Below are positions 56,831 through 64,000 of a stretch of 64,000 nucleotides of DNA, in pieces. This DNA comes from Deefgea chitinilytica (GTDB lineage: Bacteria; Pseudomonadota; Gammaproteobacteria; Burkholderiales; Chitinibacteraceae). Every line of letters starts with the position of its first letter. Positions within the stretch are counted from its first letter, which is position 1. The stretch lies in contig NZ_WOFE01000002.1 of the NCBI RefSeq assembly GCF_016881405.1, positions 1 to 64,000 of the forward strand, in the 5' to 3' direction. The notes under the pieces are model-generated. The model had not been told where the DNA came from and searched no databases. It saw only the letters and a list, made by a program, of their open reading frames with translations. Made by a program: the position numbers and the translations under genes.

Positions 56831-56902
56831 AATCGTGTCGAAAAATGTCGCACCAATCGACACATCTAAAAAACATGTTTAAAAATCGTCAAAAAATCGA
56901 CA
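56831..56902. repeat. Candidate right end of the Tn7-like element
   Basis: Read inward on the minus strand from 56902: TGTCGATTTTTTGACGATTT, a second TGTCGATT about 40 bp in, then TGCGACATTTTTCGACACG. Repeated 8-10 bp TGTCG/GACGAT motifs at an end beginning TGT are how TnsB-type transposase sites look. The 30886-30930 region has the same TGTCG and TTGACGAT words. It ends nine bases from the neighbouring DUF6933 stop. Confidence 0.6.
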
Positions 56903-56910
56903 CATGCCCA

Positions 56911-57666
56911 CTAATGCAGCGATTTTTTGCCTTTACTACCCTGTGCCAGCAATTGCTCAATCAGCGCCTGCATCGCATCGCCTTCCTGAGGATTCATCAG
57001 CTGCGCATGCCCGAGCAGCATCTCAGCGCCTTGCCGTCGTTTGGCCTCTTGCACCGCTTGCCGAACAGCCGAGAGTTTTCCCGCATCAAAGCCCGCAAAA
57101 TCGCGGAGCGTATTGCAAAGCAGCTCTTGAGCCGGGAAAAAATAACTGCCACCACGTACACTACGCGGCATCTGATTCATGTTTTCGTCAAACCCAGCAG
57201 CTTCTTCGCGATTGTCTGGCAAATGGCCAACCGCATCGAAGCCATACTTACATTGCCGCGCAACTTCATTGATATGCGTCTGAACGCTGCGGTCGCTCCC
57301 CGCGTGAAAGGCCAAACTGCGACACGCCTCTAGTAATTGGTCGACCATCTTGAAAGCGGCTTGCTCATCCAGCGCCTGTGCATCTTCCACCAGCCAGAAC
57401 ACATGATTAGCCAACCGCTCGAAGAACAGTTGCAACAACGATTCAGCATCGCCTTTTTTAATTCCCCAGAACACCATTGCAAAGCGGGTATCGGCCTGCA
57501 TGGCGATAAAAACCAGTTTGCGGTCGATTTTGACGGCATGCAGTTGCCATACCCACGCAGTTTGCTCAATCGGGGCTGGCTTGGTCTCTACGAAAGACTC
57601 AATCACCCCCTTACGGGTCACGGTCAGCGCCTCAGCTGCATCTTTAGTGCATTGGAACAGCAGCAT
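56911..57666 (-). CDS. DUF6933-type protein
   Basis: This 251-residue protein opens with MLLFQCTKDAAEAL, the DUF6933 start, followed by VWQLHAVKIDRKLVFIAMQ (a two-strand hairpin) and FFERLANHVFWLVED. The C-terminal half (about 140-250) is helical with NMNQMPRSVRGGSYFFPAQEL. The family is uncharacterised. It is 108 bp after mcrC on the same strand, so it may be transcribed with the McrBC block. Confidence 0.78.
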   Translation of the reverse strand: MLLFQCTKDAAEALTVTRKGVIESFVETKPAPIEQTAWVWQLHAVKIDRKLVFIAMQADTRFAMVFWGIKKGDAESLLQLFFERLANHVFWLVEDAQALDEQAAFKMVDQLLEACRSLAFHAGSDRSVQTHINEVARQCKYGFDAVGHLPDNREEAAGFDENMNQMPRSVRGGSYFFPAQELLCNTLRDFAGFDAGKLSAVRQAVQEAKRRQGAEMLLGHAQLMNPQEGDAMQALIEQLLAQGSKGKKSLH

Positions 57667-57774
57667 TTATCATTCTCATTGTCTAAGTCATTCACCAGCA
57701 GCTCGTCGGCAGCTCGGCCAAAAAACCACATATATTTCAAATTGGTACTCGTCTATCGCGCCAAATTAGTTGCG

Positions 57775-59082
57775 TTAAGCTGCCTCGGCAATTGTTGCAT
57801 TACTTGGCTTCATCAGTTGAGCAATTAATTTTTTTGCGGCCTCTGCATCATCCAAATCAAAAGGCAGTACACGCAGGTTCATCTTTGCATCAAACTTAAA
57901 ATCAGCAATCGGCTGTGATGCATCAAACTTGGCCCATGCCGGATAAATCAGCACCAGCTCGCCACTTCCACCCAAATACTTATGCCCATAGGCATAGAGC
58001 TGATAAAAATCCGCTTGGCTCAAGCCGTATTTATTGCTGCGGTCTGCCGCATCCAATAATTTCCACTTGGTATCCAGCACAATGGTTTGCCCAGCGTGAT
58101 TCAGTAGCAAGTCTGGTTTTAATTGGAAAATACGTTCGCTACCGTGATTGCAAAGGTATTCAGACTGCACCTGACTGCGCAATGAAGCACCTTTGGGCAG
58201 CGCCATCCGCAACTGCTGCTCAACGTAGCTTTCAAATAGCTTTTCCATCGGAAACAGCATGCTAATGCCGCGATACTCCCCAGCCACCGCCAAGGGCATT
58301 TGCTGGTGCAAAATCAATTCACACCACGGCTTAATGCCTTGATAGTGGGCCATCAACCTATCATTGCGCCAGAGCCGGAAATCCTGCTCAACATCACGAC
58401 TGGCCGGTAAATCATGCAACAGCCCCATCAACTCATGCGCAAGCCGCCAGTTTTCAGCCTGTTGCGCAGTGCGAGCCACCAGCGCTAGTGCCGATTTCAA
58501 TAAGCGATTTTCAGGTCGGTCGGGCAAAAACACATCGTGGCGAATCTGGAAAAAATGCGCGCGCCCCGGCGGTTGGCGCATCTGTTTCACCACATCGAGC
58601 TGCCCGCGCAAATAGCGCTGCTCTTCCTCAATGCGCAGATAATCAAAGCGCAGACCACGCTTAAACAGATAATCAAGCTCGGATAAAAACTGCTGCATCA
58701 CCCATTCAGCCAGTGGCGCATCGTAAAGCTCTAAACTGGCCACCTCGGTCTGCCGAGCTGACATTTGCAACGCTGAGCTAATCAGCTTTTGCATCAAGCG
58801 ACGCGCCTCAAGCACGCAATCGCCTTCGTTTCGATGCTTGGGCAGGACTTCAATCACCTGCCCACATGGGCTTTCCAGTACGCCAACAAAGTTATCCAGT
58901 TTCAGCCAGCGTCGACCATCGACTTGCAGCAACGATGCGCCCGAGGCACGAAAACGCCCAGCCAGCTCGCATAGCCAGTCAAAAGCGGTTTCGCTCACTT
59001 GGGCCTCATCAAGCGTTGGATGGGGCACCTCACTGGTTGTTAGCCGCGCATATTCGCGCACGATAATCGGAGCCTGCATCAA
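57775..59082 (-). CDS. mcrC: McrC nuclease subunit of a McrBC modification-dependent restriction system
   Basis: This 435-residue protein has an N-terminal McrB-interacting region (REYARLTTSEVP, LDNFVGVLESPCGQVIEVLP). The C-terminal PD-(D/E)xK nuclease shows FQLKPDLLLNHAGQTIVLD with Asp at about 327 and LDTKWKLLD giving Asp-x-Lys at about 338. It cleaves methylated DNA when driven by McrB. The start overlaps mcrB by four bases (ATGA). Confidence 0.93.
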   Translation of the reverse strand: MMQAPIIVREYARLTTSEVPHPTLDEAQVSETAFDWLCELAGRFRASGASLLQVDGRRWLKLDNFVGVLESPCGQVIEVLPKHRNEGDCVLEARRLMQKLISSALQMSARQTEVASLELYDAPLAEWVMQQFLSELDYLFKRGLRFDYLRIEEEQRYLRGQLDVVKQMRQPPGRAHFFQIRHDVFLPDRPENRLLKSALALVARTAQQAENWRLAHELMGLLHDLPASRDVEQDFRLWRNDRLMAHYQGIKPWCELILHQQMPLAVAGEYRGISMLFPMEKLFESYVEQQLRMALPKGASLRSQVQSEYLCNHGSERIFQLKPDLLLNHAGQTIVLDTKWKLLDAADRSNKYGLSQADFYQLYAYGHKYLGGSGELVLIYPAWAKFDASQPIADFKFDAKMNLRVLPFDLDDAEAAKKLIAQLMKPSNATIAEAA

Positions 59083-61655
59083 GCCAGCCCCAGTTCATCC
59101 GCTGTTGCTTCAGCTCTGCCAATACCACGGAAAGCCTCGATGGACTCGAAGGCCTTACGATTCACCCTCCATCGTGGTATTGGGCGCAATTTATCCGGTA
59201 CATTGGTAAAAAGCTGGCTCACGTTCAGTTCTTTATCTTCGACGATAAATGCCCCATCACCCTTGTTCTGGTCGTTTAGCACCCAGCGGATACGCTCCCA
59301 ATCCTCAAAGAAACACTCTTGCAGCAGCGGGATAATATTTTGTTCGAAAATCTCCGCCAGCTTCGCCAAGGTATTACCACCCTCAGCCGCCAACGGCATA
59401 AAGTAGGCATGGCCTAAGCAATGGTCGCGGTCGAGTAGCACGGCAATACGCTGATTCATCACACGCAGCATCGCGCCAATATCAATGCCCTCCACCAATA
59501 TGCCATCCAGTAGCACGGGCTTTGGTGGCATTTCTTTGAAGGTAAAACGGCGGCGCAATGCAATATCCAATCCTGCCAACGAACGGTCGGCGGTATTCAT
59601 GGTGCCAATGAGGTAAACATTATTTGGTACGCTAAATGGTTCTTTGGAATACGGCAGAATCACTGATAGCTCTTCATCAGCACCAGCGCGTTTGCTTGGC
59701 TCAATCAGCGTAATCAGCTCACCAAAGATACGCGAAATATTGCCTCGGTTAATTTCATCAATAATCAACACATATGGCAAATGGGCTGCTGCGCTCGAAA
59801 TTTCTGCACCAACTTCGGTTTTGGCTCCGCTTTTCAAAATTGCATCTAGCAAAATTGGCCACTTGAAACGATGCAGTTCGTAAACCGTTTTTTGGGTAAA
59901 AATCTTGCCATCGTTCAATGCACGCGCGGGTAAGGCGAGGTCTTTGTAGAGCCAATCTACCCCAATCGCATGGGGGTAGTGATTATCTGCCACCTCGGGC
60001 AACTCAGCGTAAAAATACGGCTCGGTGACTACACCAATAGCACCAATCGCATCCTGACCATTGATGCTCACAATGACATCACCCACTGCAATTTCTTTGG
60101 CAAAGGCCATTGCTGTATTTCGGTCATTGCTGCCCAGCGAATCAAGATACTGGCGGCCATGCTCATCCAATTTGCGCATATCACCCAATTCAGACCAGCC
60201 GATACGTGCTTGACCATGTCGCAAGCAATAGTCTTTCAGCGGAGAATTGCCCGTGCCACCTATTGATACTTTCCAGATGCGCGCATCGTCAGACACATTG
60301 ATAGTCGAGCGTCCTGCTACCTCGATATGGCTGGCATCGCGTGCGAGCTGTTTCAGCACCCCGTTTTCAACTTTGTAACGTAAGTGCCCACTATCATCAG
60401 GCTCAGCGCGCAGCCCTTCGACGAAATCTTCGTAGCTAAAACTCTGGTGGAAAGTCACAAAACGAATCCGCTTCTCTTCCACTAATTCATCAAAACGGCA
60501 CTTTAATTTTGTACGCGATTCTGGCTCTGAATTGGCCAGCAGAAAATCAGGCTCAAGAATTCGCAGCGCTTCGTTAATCGTGTGATAGGTTTTGCCGGTA
60601 CCCGGCGGCCCGAAGAGAATCTGATTCAAGGGGGAAGTAGTCTGCTCACTCTGGTTCATTGCAACCTCGGTATTGTCTTGGGGCGTCAGTACAAGCTGCT
60701 CGTTAGCACGGACAAAGCGCAGGCGATATGACCCATCATCCAGTAAAGAGATAATCGCCCGGTCATTTTCAACCAGCTGTTCAGTGGCAAACAGGCTGTT
60801 AAAGCGCTTTTGCAGACGCTTTCTGTTGCGGAGTACCTGCGTTTGCACTGCACTACCATCTGGCAGATGTAGGGTCAGTAGTTTGGAGGCGGGCTTATCT
60901 TCCTCACCCAAATACTCTTCGCCAAAAACTTGCTGTGTTTTCGGAATGGCCAAATAACCGTTACGAATAGCGCCATCGGTAAGCGTAATCACCAAATGCC
61001 CGCGCATGTGTTCATAATCATCGGGCCAATAGGCAGCGCGGTTCACTAACTTGCTTAAACGGGGGTCACTGCCCAAGCGCTCTACCAGAGTTGAAGCAGC
61101 CTCAGCACTCAATGGTAGCCAAGTCACATCTTCTCCGGTATTGAGGCGATAGACTAAGCCCTGATGTGCCAGCTTCATTTCCAGCACCACGGCACTGGCC
61201 CATATCATCGGGTGCTCAGTTCGCCCAGCTCGAATTTCCCCATTTCCAACAATCCACCAATCCGCACTGCATTGATGCAAATCCTCAGCCAGCGCGCAGA
61301 ACAACGCCGTTTGTCCATGCTCATTCAGCTGCTTGGCAAGTTCTGGTACGGAAGCAAAGTGCGCCAGCACAGACTCATAACCGGCCTCAAGGCTCACAAC
61401 ATAATCACGCCAGTGGCGCAGCGCATTACTGGCCGCCCAATTGCCATACTTGCCATGCTCTTCATCTGCACCGCCTTGGATGTAGCGCGCCAGCAAGGCA
61501 TTGAGCTGCTGAACGTCCGTTAGAGCAAAGAGGTCTTGCCCACAATGGCTCGACAAATGGTTCAAGCCCGAGCAATAGCTGTTAATTGTGTTGTCGGCCA
61601 ACTTTTGCTGCTGCGCGAGATAAGTGCGAAACCCGTCCTTAGATGCAAGGCTCAT
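59079..61655 (-). CDS. mcrB: McrB GTPase subunit with EVE/PUA-like insertion
   Basis: This protein has about 858 residues from the Met at 61655. The N-terminus (FRTYLAQQQKLADNTINSY) has a tyrosine-recombinase SAM-like helical fold. Then comes an AAA+ motor with Walker A LFGPPGTGKTYHTINEAL (about 348-360), Walker B YVLIIDEINRGN (about 630) and IGTMNTADRSLAGLDIALRR (about 690). Between the Walker motifs, residues about 455-600 form an inserted domain (IWKVSIGGTGNSPLKD, GDVIVSINGQDAIGAIGVVT, HYPHAIGVDWL) like EVE/PUA domains, which read modified bases. It likely selects the DNA modification McrC cuts. Confidence 0.9.
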   Translation of the reverse strand: MSLASKDGFRTYLAQQQKLADNTINSYCSGLNHLSSHCGQDLFALTDVQQLNALLARYIQGGADEEHGKYGNWAASNALRHWRDYVVSLEAGYESVLAHFASVPELAKQLNEHGQTALFCALAEDLHQCSADWWIVGNGEIRAGRTEHPMIWASAVVLEMKLAHQGLVYRLNTGEDVTWLPLSAEAASTLVERLGSDPRLSKLVNRAAYWPDDYEHMRGHLVITLTDGAIRNGYLAIPKTQQVFGEEYLGEEDKPASKLLTLHLPDGSAVQTQVLRNRKRLQKRFNSLFATEQLVENDRAIISLLDDGSYRLRFVRANEQLVLTPQDNTEVAMNQSEQTTSPLNQILFGPPGTGKTYHTINEALRILEPDFLLANSEPESRTKLKCRFDELVEEKRIRFVTFHQSFSYEDFVEGLRAEPDDSGHLRYKVENGVLKQLARDASHIEVAGRSTINVSDDARIWKVSIGGTGNSPLKDYCLRHGQARIGWSELGDMRKLDEHGRQYLDSLGSNDRNTAMAFAKEIAVGDVIVSINGQDAIGAIGVVTEPYFYAELPEVADNHYPHAIGVDWLYKDLALPARALNDGKIFTQKTVYELHRFKWPILLDAILKSGAKTEVGAEISSAAAHLPYVLIIDEINRGNISRIFGELITLIEPSKRAGADEELSVILPYSKEPFSVPNNVYLIGTMNTADRSLAGLDIALRRRFTFKEMPPKPVLLDGILVEGIDIGAMLRVMNQRIAVLLDRDHCLGHAYFMPLAAEGGNTLAKLAEIFEQNIIPLLQECFFEDWERIRWVLNDQNKGDGAFIVEDKELNVSQLFTNVPDKLRPIPRWRVNRKAFESIEAFRGIGRAEATADELGLA

Positions 61656-61739
61656 GCGCAGGACTCCATAATCCATACTTTGAACTGCCAGCATCCACCG
61701 GAGAATTGTCTGGGCAAACCGTTATCCGATTGAATGTGT

Positions 61740-62780
61740 TCAAACGACATCAGCGACAACCTCCTCAGCAACAGGATTATTCCAACTTCCAGCACTTCTG
61801 GAGTCAAAAAAGACAATATTCTGAATACCAAGCTGATTTAGCTGTTGCTCTATGTTCTGGGCAATTTGCATATGCAGCTCTTCACCGGTGTAAACAGATA
61901 CAGCTACGCGAGCAGGCGCAGCACGCTTAATTTGGTCGAGGATGTGCTGTTCTTGCTCACCCATTCTCCAGCCATAAATTACCAATGAGTCACCAATATC
62001 AGTGACTGCATTGAAGTAAATATCAGATAAGTAGCTAGAGGAGCGAATCGCATCGCGTTTTTGTGGGCTTGTACCTTCGCTAACAAAAATCGGAATTACA
62101 TCGTCACGCTGCCATTCAGCAATAATCCCTTCCAGCAAAGTCGCTCCATCATTCGCGTGAACTTTTCGCTCAAGCTGAGAAGGTGTTCGAACTAAAGCGA
62201 GGTTCCCATGTGGATAAAAGAACATCGTTACTGTTTGGTTTGCCCTCAGAGGTTGGCGCAACCTTGGCCAATCGTCGTCGAGTACACCACCAATCAACCC
62301 ATCTTTAAAACGATGATTTCCATCTAACTCATTATTTCCAAGCATTGCCGCCCAATACACAATCAAATCATAATTGAGCGACAGTACGGTTTTGAAGCGC
62401 TTCATGAATTGATAAATTGGCGTGAGCTGGCCTAGAACTTCATCGCGTGTAACATGCGTCGCTTGAACCGTTTTTATCAGCGCTAACCGTACTTGCGCAT
62501 AAGCTTCTTCAACTGCGCCAGCCTCAACCCCCAGGGCCTCATTCACTAGTTTTGCCTGCCAGAGCTTGCGAAGGACATACTCAAAATCTGTGGAATTACT
62601 AAAGCGGGCAAAAATTTCCTGCACTGGCTGCGTCAGACTACCTGCATCTCTTGCTGCAGCAAACAAGGATGAATAGTTAAAACGGCCATCGACAGCAATA
62701 CTCGCGCCATTACCTAGCAATAAGCTATCAGTAAACTGTTCCTTAATATCATGCCATTGGCGAATTTCAATCGGCATCAC
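61740..62780 (-). CDS. DUF4917 protein with SIR2-like motifs
   Basis: This 346-residue protein starts at GTG 62780 or ATG 62777. The order of motifs is that of SIR2-like NAD-binding enzymes: SLLLGNGASIAV (about 19-30), VLSLNYDLIVYW (about 135), FFYPHGNLAL (about 187), and SLVIYGWRMGEQEQHILDQI (about 265). SIR2-domain defence proteins degrade NAD+ on infection. An NADase role here is inference. It lies 84 bp upstream of mcrB on the same strand, so it may belong to the same defence operon. Confidence 0.82.
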   Translation of the reverse strand: MMPIEIRQWHDIKEQFTDSLLLGNGASIAVDGRFNYSSLFAAARDAGSLTQPVQEIFARFSNSTDFEYVLRKLWQAKLVNEALGVEAGAVEEAYAQVRLALIKTVQATHVTRDEVLGQLTPIYQFMKRFKTVLSLNYDLIVYWAAMLGNNELDGNHRFKDGLIGGVLDDDWPRLRQPLRANQTVTMFFYPHGNLALVRTPSQLERKVHANDGATLLEGIIAEWQRDDVIPIFVSEGTSPQKRDAIRSSSYLSDIYFNAVTDIGDSLVIYGWRMGEQEQHILDQIKRAAPARVAVSVYTGEELHMQIAQNIEQQLNQLGIQNIVFFDSRSAGSWNNPVAEEVVADVV

Positions 62781-63761
62781 ACAACCTCCACCAGCGCTGC
62801 TTCGGATTGGCGGAGCTGACGGAGATGAGGCGTGGCAGCGTGGTTTCGGCAGCGACCCTGAGATTTTTTTTGATGTCTTGGAGCATTATTATTGGTGTTG
62901 TCATCTGAAAGAGGTTTGTCAGATTATACGTAGATTATCAAATACCCAGCTCATCCTTGTTGAGAAATACCTATCCAAGCAACTCAATATTTCAATATTT
63001 TTCCAGAGTCTGCATTGGCACTTAGCGCGCCACCAAAGACAATGGTTTTGATATGTATGGCATGAATAGCGCAAGATTTAAACCAACATGCCAGCGCGAA
63101 TTTGTATCAAAAAAAGCGGGGATTAGAGTACGCACCCGCGAAAGTAGCCTAGGGGTGCGTAGTGCTGTAAGTGTACGCAATTAAAGAACTGCCAACGAAA
63201 CAGTAATTTAGAACCTGGGCAAGATGGCGGCCCCTCAGCGGGCTGTTTTTTACAATCGGCTATGAATGCAACAAAACTAATACCTTCACATTATTTCGTG
63301 CGGTGTCGTCTCCTCATTCATTCTTATGCAAAAAGTAATTCTTTCAAGTGCTCCATCAATCATGCGATATGTCTAGCCTATACTTTATGCGAGCCTTGTT
63401 ATTAAGGTGCGCCGCATGATTGGTCGGTTTGAAAACGGCAGCATTCATGGGAAACCTCAGACTGTGGGATAGTCTTTAGAACTGAGGCAGAGTGGCGAAG
63501 CTAGCGCTCTGAGACGAAAGGCTCGCGGGTGAACGCCGGCTCGGAGTGGCATGACCGAGTGGGTGAGCTGAAGGCCTCTAATCAAGTGATTGGGAAGGCT
63601 GGGCTCATCCTCTCAAAATAGCATGTATGAGCATATGCTCAGGTTTTCAAACTTGAGCGTATTAAACAAGCAGGATAATCCATCTGTTTTTTGGATTATC
63701 CAAATAAAAATTATTTTTATAAAATGCAATAAAGGAAAAATTCGCACTAGCGAAAGATGAT
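62781..63761. other. Approximately 1 kb without a confident gene
   Basis: At 62781-62904 a 45-codon minus-strand frame overlaps the DUF4917 start (small leader or remnant). From about 63407 (GTGCGCC) to 63620 the sequence is rich in paired segments and GAAA-type loops and does not look coding. It may be a structured RNA or the 5' part of a truncated group II intron. An AT-rich hairpin (GGATAATCCA, 63674-, with TGGATTATCC, 63690-) follows before the last gene. Confidence 0.4.
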
Positions 63762-64000
63762 ATGAGTTCTAGCACAATCAGTAACTATCGCGTATCTGCC
63801 GACTTAATCAAAGCTTCAAGAGATGCAGTCTTAAATATGACTGGTAAACGACTAAATCTTTTAGCAGACTATGCCGAGCTTGATTTGTGTGCACGTTTCA
63901 ATATGGAGCTGTGCCTAAAAACGAATAATCCCGGTTACGATGCGGTCGACAGCAGTGGAAAATGCGTACAAATAAAGGCTCGAGCCCAAGGCAAGTCCAC
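63762..64000 (+). CDS. Partial gene, putative PD-(D/E)xK nuclease-like protein
   Basis: The frame begins at the ATG at 63762 and runs off the window after 79 codons. The helical start (SADLIKASRDAVLNMTGKRL) leads to NNPGYDAVDSSGKCVQIKAR, where Asp and Gln-x-Lys spacing fits the core of restriction-endonuclease-like folds. The identity of the full protein cannot be known from this fragment. Its position after McrBC/DUF4917 fits a defence gene. Confidence 0.6.
   Translation, partial: MSSSTISNYRVSADLIKASRDAVLNMTGKRLNLLADYAELDLCARFNMELCLKTNNPGYDAVDSSGKCVQIKARAQGKS

Larger units (their letters stand above)
30886..56902. mobile_element. Tn7-like transposon (TnsAB fusion, TnsC, TniQ) with defence cargo
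   Basis: Transposition genes (tniQ, tnsC, tnsAB) lie at the tmRNA-proximal side, cargo fills the rest, and TGTCG-type repeats sit at both proposed borders. The border 48 bp after the tmRNA CCA recalls TnsD/TniQ-directed insertion at a fixed distance from a conserved gene, as Tn7 does at glmS. I found no 5-bp target duplication (TAAAG on the left, CATGC on the right), so the exact ends, and whether one element spans the whole length, are uncertain. Confidence 0.6.

Noticed and set aside
30886-56902. CRISPR-associated transposon (CAST)
   Set aside because: TnsAB fusions occur in type I-B CASTs, but there is no cas gene, no repeat-spacer array and only one tniQ.
62781-62904. 45-codon leader ORF overlapping the DUF4917 start
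   Set aside because: There is no Shine-Dalgarno sequence and no recognisable homology; mentioned only as part of the intergenic stretch.
30838-64000. Integrase-type island inserted into the tmRNA 3' end
   Set aside because: tmRNA is a common tyrosine-integrase site, but I see no integrase gene and no repeat of the tmRNA 3' sequence later in the window; DDE transposition genes are there instead.

Overview
The window looks like a chromosomal segment of a betaproteobacterium of the order Neisseriales (Chromobacteriaceae/Chitinibacteraceae-like, for example a Chitinibacter or Deefgea relative). The clues are the roxA, ubiG-gph and tmRNA gene styles, a tmRNA tag reading ANDETYALAA, a PEP-CTERM protein and chitin-binding modules. 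This is inference from gene content; no search could be run.

Positions 1 to about 30.8 kb are host backbone. In order they hold: a sodium-dependent transporter; a TetR regulator with a palindromic operator divergent from a tightly overlapping eight-gene lipid operon (flavin oxidoreductase, DUF1365, cyclopropane-synthase-like methyltransferase, chalcone-isomerase-like protein, MFS carrier, DUF3833 lipoprotein, SDR, NTF2-like protein); a glycine-zipper lipoprotein; alaS; an Mrr-type nuclease; a duplicated DUF1653 gene broken next to a REPIN; a CPBP protease; a PEP-CTERM protein; and a glutaredoxin-like protein. Then come nrdB and nrdA, separated by an adenosine/adenine deaminase, two paralogous lipoproteins and a dispersed repeat. 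slyD, a peroxiredoxin-like protein lacking its peroxidatic cysteine, roxA, ubiG, gph and ssrA (tmRNA) follow. Two NrdR boxes precede nrdA, and two copies of a palindromic repeat family lie at 16.7-17.4 kb and 22.1-22.6 kb.

From just after ssrA to about 56.9 kb lies an accessory island that I read as a Tn7-like transposon. It has a TnsA-TnsB fusion, a TnsC-type ATPase and TniQ, with TniQ next to the tmRNA and a small DUF6471 gene divergent from tnsAB. The cargo is defence-like: a GNAT/membrane protein divergent from a DUF4209 protein with an Rx4H motif; jetB, jetC and jetD of a type II-like Wadjet system; and jetA some 8.5 kb away, next to a divergent WYL-domain regulator. The insertion splitting jetA from jetB carries an IS21-family element, a divergent Ner-like/CI-like regulator pair, a membrane protein and a secreted vWA/CBM5-12 protein with an apparent frameshift. 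It is bracketed by imperfect inverted repeats. TGTCG-type repeats near 30.89 kb and 56.83-56.90 kb are candidate transposon ends.

From 56.9 kb to the end is a second accessory block. It contains a DUF6933 gene, McrBC (McrB has an EVE/PUA-like insert), a DUF4917 protein with SIR2-like motifs, about 1 kb of non-coding and possibly structured sequence, and the start of a putative PD-(D/E)xK protein that runs off the end. Together the right half is a stacked defence island anchored downstream of tmRNA.
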